Positions 26,001 to 28,070 of a stretch of 28,070 bases of DNA are shown here, piece after piece. The stretch lies in the NCBI GenBank assembly GCA_903847195.1, contig CAINCZ010000088.1, positions 1-28,070 of the forward strand, written 5' to 3'. Under the pieces are notes generated by a model. The model saw only the letters and a list, made by a program, of their open reading frames with translations. It had not been told where the DNA came from and made no database searches. A program made the translations under genes and the position numbers. The DNA comes from an uncultured Acidobacteriota bacterium. GTDB taxonomy: Bacteria > Acidobacteriota > Terriglobia > Terriglobales > CAINCZ01. The first letter of the stretch is position 1. Every line of letters starts with the position of its first letter.

Positions 26001-26506
26001 CTCATGCCGCGGCCGCCGCCTCCGAACGCAGCCTTGATGATGAGCGGGAAGCCGATTTCAGCGGCAATCCTGGCTGCCTGCTTCGGGTCCTTAACCGGCT
26101 CGGGCGTGCCCGGAACCACCGGGATGCCGGCCTTCTGCGCCAGCCGCCGCGCTGCCGTCTTGTCACCGAGCAGATCGAGCAGCTTCGCGCCGGGGCCGAT
26201 GAAGGCGATCCCGGCACGTTCACAGGCCCGCGCCAGCGCCGGGTTCTCAGAAAGAAAGCCGTAGCCGGGATGGATCGCGTCCACGCCCTTTTCCCGCGCG
26301 AGGGCAACGATGCCGTCGACATCGAGATAGGCCTCAACCGGGCCCTTTCCCGCGCCAATCAGGTAGGCCTCATCGGCCTTGAAGCGATGAAGGGCGAGGC
26401 GATCTTCCTGTGAATAGATCGCTACCGTGCGGAGGCCGAGCTCATTGGCGGCCCGAAGGATGCGTATTGCGATTTCGCTGCGATTTAAGGCAAGAAGTTT
26501 CTTCAT
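23069..26506 (-). CDS. pyc: pyruvate carboxylase, single-chain biotin enzyme
   Basis: 1145 residues from the ATG at 26506, chosen because the family start (KKLLALNRSEIAIRILRAA) follows; an ATG at 26554 adds a 16-residue hydrophobic extension. Domain order: biotin carboxylase with ATP-grasp (1-450, glycine loop AAFGGGGRGMRVV), carboxyltransferase (about 530-810, DTTFRDAHQSLLATR, metal site HFHTHD, carbamylated-lysine segment AIKDMAG), tetramerisation domain, and C-terminal biotinyl domain with EAMKMQS (Lys1111). It carboxylates pyruvate to oxaloacetate with ATP and bicarbonate, which is anaplerotic. The usual N-R-G-E-I-A start reads N-R-S-E-I-A, a small oddity. No biotin ligase or regulator is beside it. 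The ribosome site is weak. It is the last certain native gene before the tRNA scar. Confidence 0.96.
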   Translation of the reverse strand: MKKLLALNRSEIAIRILRAANELGLRTVAIYSQEDRLALHRFKADEAYLIGAGKGPVEAYLDVDGIVALAREKGVDAIHPGYGFLSENPALARACERAGIAFIGPGAKLLDLLGDKTAARRLAQKAGIPVVPGTPEPVKDPKQAARIAAEIGFPLIIKAAFGGGGRGMRVVDKPADFAGKLEEARREAAASFGNDAVFIERFVRRARHIEVQILGDHHGHVLHLYERDCSVQRRHQKVVEVAPALALDATIRVELHAAAVKLAHTAGYRNAGTVEFLVDADSGKWYFIEVNPRIQVEHTVTEMVTGIDLVRAQIQVAQGHSLHGEEMNLPAQEKIPLYGYALQCRITTEDPANNFVPDYGRISTYRSPAGFGVRLDGGSAYGNAVITPYYDSLLVKVTTWGSDFEQACQRMDRCLREFRIRGVKTNIAFHENVVNNAEFRSGQVITRWIEQTPSLFQFAPKRDRATRMLAYLGDVIVNGNPAVSGKPFPKRLDRAPVPPRIVGAPPDGTRQLLQRLGPKGLAEWARSERRLLLTDTTFRDAHQSLLATRVRTYDMMAIANFVAHRLHNLFSVEMWGGATFDVAMRFLHESPFARLRQLREAIPNICFQMLLRASNGVGYTAYPDNVVAEFIKESAAQGIDIFRIFDSLNWLPNMKASMQAVRKTNSVCEAAVCYTGDILDPKRDKYSLDYYVRMAKELERMGAHMLAIKDMAGLCRPYAAEKLVKTLRQEVEIPVHFHTHDTSGLNAASILKAADAGVDVADGAIASMSGQTSQPNLNSVVAALTRTKRDTALDLDALNDCANYWEAVREYYLPFDTSPKAGTAEVYIHEMPGGQYTNLIEQAESMGLGLRWHEIARTYAEVNMAFGDIVKVTPSSKVVGDMAIFLVTHDMTIEQFCRLTPDHSLTLPASVIDMFMGSLGEPDGGWPKKIQQIILRGAKPQRGRPGAKLPAVDLAETALAVKKKIGRQPSHDEVLSYLMYPDVFVKFARNHQNWGDIDVLPTPQFYYGMECGSEVNVELESGKALVVKFLTVGDPHPDGTRIVFFELNGQPREVTVRDRKLDAKAPVRPKADPAQAGQIGAPIPGVVSIVAIELNQKIQKGDRLLVMEAMKMQSTVYSPVGGTVKQVLVKSGQHVESKDLLLVIE

Positions 26507-26763
26507 GGGAATTACCAGACCGGGAGAGGCAATAAGAAACATTAACAAATGCATCTACTAAAGAACAATCCGGCGCAGGGCGCTCTTGACGGGGAACGTG
26601 CAGCCACGGCCAGGTCGGAGATCCTTGGGGAGAGTACGGGGAAGGCCCCTGAATTGGCCCAACAAGCCGACTCCGGCTTGAACGGCACCCAAGTTACAGC
26701 AGAACCGGCAGTCGCCAGAGCCGTCGTGATGCAGTAAACGCCTTGTTTACTGCTATTTGCATT
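26507..26763. other. intergenic region between pyc and the tRNA fragment
   Basis: About 257 bases without a convincing gene. It should hold the leftward pyc promoter. A frame of 62 codons on the plus strand (26549-26737) has no ribosome site or family likeness and ends inside a hairpin, so I take it as chance. Confidence 0.5.
26731..26753. repeat. hairpin gcagtaaac-gcctt-gtttactgc
   Basis: A perfect nine-base-pair stem with a 5-base loop, 10 bases from the CCA end of the tRNA fragment. On the plus strand it is followed by tatttgcattt. It could be the old tRNA terminator or a recombination-linked site; the minus-strand tail is not U-rich. Confidence 0.55.
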
Positions 26764-26808
26764 TGGTGGCGGCGGTAGGACTCGAACCTACGACCTACGG
26801 ATTATGAG
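26764..26808 (-). other. 3' half of a CAT-anticodon tRNA (Met type): putative attachment site scar
   Basis: On the minus strand the segment reads as anticodon loop CTCATAA, 3' anticodon stem TCCGT, variable loop AGGTC, T stem-loop GTAGG-TTCGAGT-CCTAC, acceptor strand CGCCGCC, discriminator A and encoded CCA. The 5' half is absent: the five bases ahead of the loop (ATGCT) cannot pair with TCCGT, and no D arm or GGCGGCG acceptor strand follows. The break is at the anticodon loop, the usual crossover point of one class of tyrosine recombinases. The orientation implies the native chromosome continues to the left (pyc) and the inserted element lies to the right. Elongator Met versus Ile2 (modified CAT) cannot be told from half a tRNA. 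Confidence 0.85.
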
Positions 26809-26834
26809 AGCATTAACAACTAATGTTTGCAATA

Positions 26835-26888
26835 ACTTACAAGAACTCCAAGGACTGCCAAGTTTCTGTAAGTGCTTGTAACTACAAG
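26835..26888. repeat. inverted repeats beside the attachment site
   Basis: acttaca (26835-26841) and tgtaagt (26867-26873) form one inverted pair. cttgta-ac-tacaag (26875-26888) is a second perfect inverted repeat. Both share a ttacaag/cttgtaa core. They sit within 80 bases of the tRNA scar in unusually AT-rich DNA, where recombinase or directionality-factor sites are expected. Confidence 0.55.
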
Positions 26889-26902
26889 AAACGGTTTTGA
26901 AT

Positions 26903-26924
26903 TTCGGGTTGAGATTCGGGTTGA
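26903..26924 (+). repeat. direct repeat ttcgggttga x2
   Basis: Two identical 10-base copies (26903-26912, 26915-26924) repeat every 12 bases. Spacing near one helix turn fits arm-type protein-binding sites, but this is only suggestive. Confidence 0.5.
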
Positions 26925-27185
26925 AAGTAGGGCGCAATTGCGGGTGCGGCGCAAAACTGGAAAGTCGCACTTCACTCCCGAGCCTACCCCCCTGCATCGC
27001 CCCTCCGTTCCGCAGCCTCTCCAGACCCTTTTGCACCAGCCTGCCGTTGATTGTGGGCGGCGTCACGAGCAGCCATAGCCCCCTTTCGCCCGTTGCTGGT
27101 GTCTGATTAATTATGGCGAACAAAAGGCGAAGATGTTAGACTCGCCGGAAGAACTCGCGCAAGTCTTGCACGAGCAGGTCTCCGG
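26925..27185. other. island DNA without a recognised gene
   Basis: Several overlapping short frames exist on both strands, among them a 111-codon minus-strand frame that runs across the tRNA scar (26788-27123). None has a ribosome site, a known motif or consistent codon use. I take this stretch as non-coding or decayed. Confidence 0.45.
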
Positions 27186-27197
27186 ATGCCAGTTTCA

Positions 27198-27377
27198 ATG
27201 GACGAGGGTCGAAAACGAGTGCTGCTGATCGCAGCGAGCATTCTGGCTGCCCGGAGGCTGGCACAGTACGATGGCGGGGCTCGGGTGCCTGCGACGATAA
27301 GCGCGATCGCCGATGCCGTCCGCTGGGCTGAGGAGATCATGGCTGAGATTGATCGGCGGTGGCCGACGGCAAAGTGA
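27198..27377 (+). CDS. small helical protein, function unknown
   Basis: 59 residues from the ATG at 27198 (MDEGRKRVLLIAASILAARR); an ATG at 27186 adds four residues. The sequence is helix-rich, with a balanced mix of charged and hydrophobic residues (AIADAVRWAEEIMAEIDRRW) and looks like real coding DNA, unlike the frames around it. There is no signal peptide; one moderately hydrophobic helix (residues 8-18) is too short for a sure membrane span. No ribosome site is obvious. It lies on the island side of the tRNA scar, about 390 bases from it. I do not recognise a named family. Confidence 0.5.
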   Translation: MDEGRKRVLLIAASILAARRLAQYDGGARVPATISAIADAVRWAEEIMAEIDRRWPTAK

Positions 27378-27703
27378 GGCCCCGCTCTGCCCTATGCCTC
27401 CGGTGACGGCGCTTCGATATGACGACAGCTGTCTATGCGATTGTGGGAGCCTTTTCCGCGTTGGATGCCACGCTGACCGATATGCAAACGTGGAGGCCGC
27501 GCTTCAACGGACATGGGCGGTGTTGCAGGAGTTGGAGAGAGTTGAAGCGCCGAGCAGACCCGAGTTGTCTACCAAGGATCGGAGTACCTGACAGCATCTG
27601 CTTCCACTGCCTCCCCCGACCGAGCACCTGCAGGTTGCTGCTGACTGGCGGATTCCCCCAGTTGGGTGTTGCCACTGGCAGCAGTCGCCAGTACACTTCT
27701 CGA
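27378..27703. other. gap with in-frame open sequence of doubtful coding status
   Basis: The frame of the DUF4007-like sequence stays open upstream to an ATG at 27419, but the translation (many Cys, Arg and Pro) looks non-coding after about 20 codons. A second frame (VEAALQRTWAVLQELERVE, about 27490-27546) looks coding-like for a short stretch. This could be a small frameshifted gene remnant; I see no intact gene. Confidence 0.4.
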
Positions 27704-27936
27704 GTGCTAATTCCTCCGAATGCGATTGTTCCCTCTTTGCAGTTCTCTGGTCACGAGACATTCCCTCTTCGGCAACTCTGGTTGCGCAAGGCGTATGACG
27801 TTCTGACAACGTCTTCAGGGAAAACAAAGGGGGTCTTTGCCGATCAGGACGCGATCGTTCGTTTTGGGGTAGGCAAGAACATGGTAACGGCGATAAAGCA
27901 TTGGTCGCTTGCTACCGAATTCATGCAGGATGACCT
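27704..27936 (+). pseudogene. DUF4007-like protein, N-terminal part only
   Basis: In one frame the sequence reads FSGHETFPLRQLWLRKAYDV, then DQDAIVRFGVGKNMVTAIKHW and SLATEFMQDD. These are the conserved N-terminal motifs of DUF4007 (FSGHETF, then DDAIVRFGVGKNM and a tryptophan). The start is unclear: a GTG at 27704 or a TTG shortly before FSGHETF, neither with a good ribosome site. A normal member is about 300 residues, but likeness stops at about 27936, after some 65 residues, although the frame stays open to the window edge. DUF4007 genes are, as far as I recall, found beside DndC-type PAPS-reductase-like genes in DNA phosphorothioate loci; the exact role is unknown. I call it a remnant or interrupted gene, with an intact divergent gene as the alternative. 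Confidence 0.6.
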
Positions 27937-28070
27937 GCAAGGCGGTTTTCGGTATCCGTCCGAGCAAGGACATTCTGTTGCCGTGCGGCGGGTTGTGTTG
28001 AACTCGAAGCATGAGGAAAGCGAGCGGGCAGTTGAAGGGCAGACGTCGGAGCCGCGTCGAGGCGGAGCGG
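27937..28070 (+). mobile_element. possible left end of an IS66-like insertion sequence, partial
   Basis: The DUF4007 likeness ends where the sequence becomes gcaaggcggttttcggtatc. IS66-family ends usually start with GTAAG-type bases, so gcaagg is a near but imperfect match. A new frame begins 74 bases later (28011) whose first residues resemble IS66 accessory proteins. The right end and target duplication are outside the window, so this stays tentative. Confidence 0.3.
28011..28070 (+). CDS. partial ORF resembling the start of an IS66 TnpA-type accessory protein
   Basis: Twenty codons are present before the edge, reading MRKASGQLKG then RRRSRVEAER. A basic start followed by a helix ending EAER is like the opening of small IS66-family TnpA proteins, which continue with a helix-turn-helix. 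The evidence is short and rests on resemblance. There is no clear ribosome site. If right, it supports an insertion into the DUF4007-like gene. It could also be an unrelated small DNA-binding protein. Confidence 0.3.
   Translation, partial: MRKASGQLKGRRRSRVEAER

Noticed and set aside
26549..26737. 62-codon plus-strand frame between pyc and the tRNA scar
   Set aside because: No ribosome site, no family likeness, and its stop lies within a hairpin. It probably arises by chance.
26788..27123. 111-codon minus-strand frame across the tRNA scar
   Set aside because: It overlaps the tRNA fragment, has no ribosome site or recognised motif, and includes stretches that look like translated non-coding DNA. 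No integrase catalytic pattern (R...HxxR...Y) is visible.
27419..27703. In-frame 95-codon N-terminal extension of the DUF4007-like sequence
   Set aside because: The translation is rich in Cys, Arg and Pro and unlike the family; known members start close to the FSGHETF motif. An open frame alone is weak evidence in GC-rich DNA.
1..28070. CRISPR array
   Set aside because: No regularly spaced direct repeats of 24-40 bases were seen; the repeats present are palindromes at irregular distances.

Overview
The window looks like chromosomal DNA of a high-GC, Gram-negative, non-enteric bacterium, and the best fit is Acidobacteriota. This rests on gene style and on the intergenic repeats: a REP-like palindrome with CATTCC...GGAATG ends, and small hairpins around cacatctgcc and gccccc. 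There are RND, TolC and lipoprotein genes, so the cell has an outer membrane. Taxonomy is inferred from reading only; no search was run.

Left block (1-2472, all minus strand): a metal/respiration-type operon of two NosL-family proteins, a small membrane-anchored protein and an FtsX/MacB-type ABC permease cut by the left edge. Next (2812-4535, plus strand) comes a compact cluster: a perfect dyad, then a DUF5320 protein, a NifX/NafY-like protein with a His-rich loop, a PadR regulator with a Cys/His-rich N-terminus, and a hotdog thioesterase. From 4560 to 11696 (minus strand) lie a pseudo-receiver, a DUF2892 membrane protein, a complete RND efflux set (pump, lipoprotein adaptor, TolC-like outer membrane factor) and thioredoxin 2.

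Middle block (12137-22982): an exported TIG/Fn3-like protein, a Crp/Fnr regulator, a hyuA-hyuB operon (hydantoinase/oxoprolinase family) with its own terminator, a polysaccharide pyruvyl transferase, an exported M28 zinc aminopeptidase followed by a strong terminator, and a YceH (DUF480) protein. Three copies of a REP-like palindrome and several hairpins sit between these genes. A full-length single-chain pyruvate carboxylase follows (23069-26506, minus strand), with a terminator hairpin between it and yceH.

Right end (26764-28070): the 3' half of a tRNA with CAT anticodon loop, including CCA, stands alone without its 5' half. This is the classic scar of an element integrated at a tRNA anticodon loop. 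Its orientation puts the native chromosome on the pyc side and the mobile island on the right. The island side starts with AT-rich DNA holding inverted and direct repeats (possible recombinase sites), then a small ORF, then the N-terminal part of a DUF4007-like protein, a family I recall from phosphorothioate (Dnd-type) defence loci. The DUF4007 similarity stops at about 27936, and a new reading frame resembling the start of an IS66-type accessory protein begins at 28011, so the defence gene may be broken by an insertion. This border is the most interesting part of the window.
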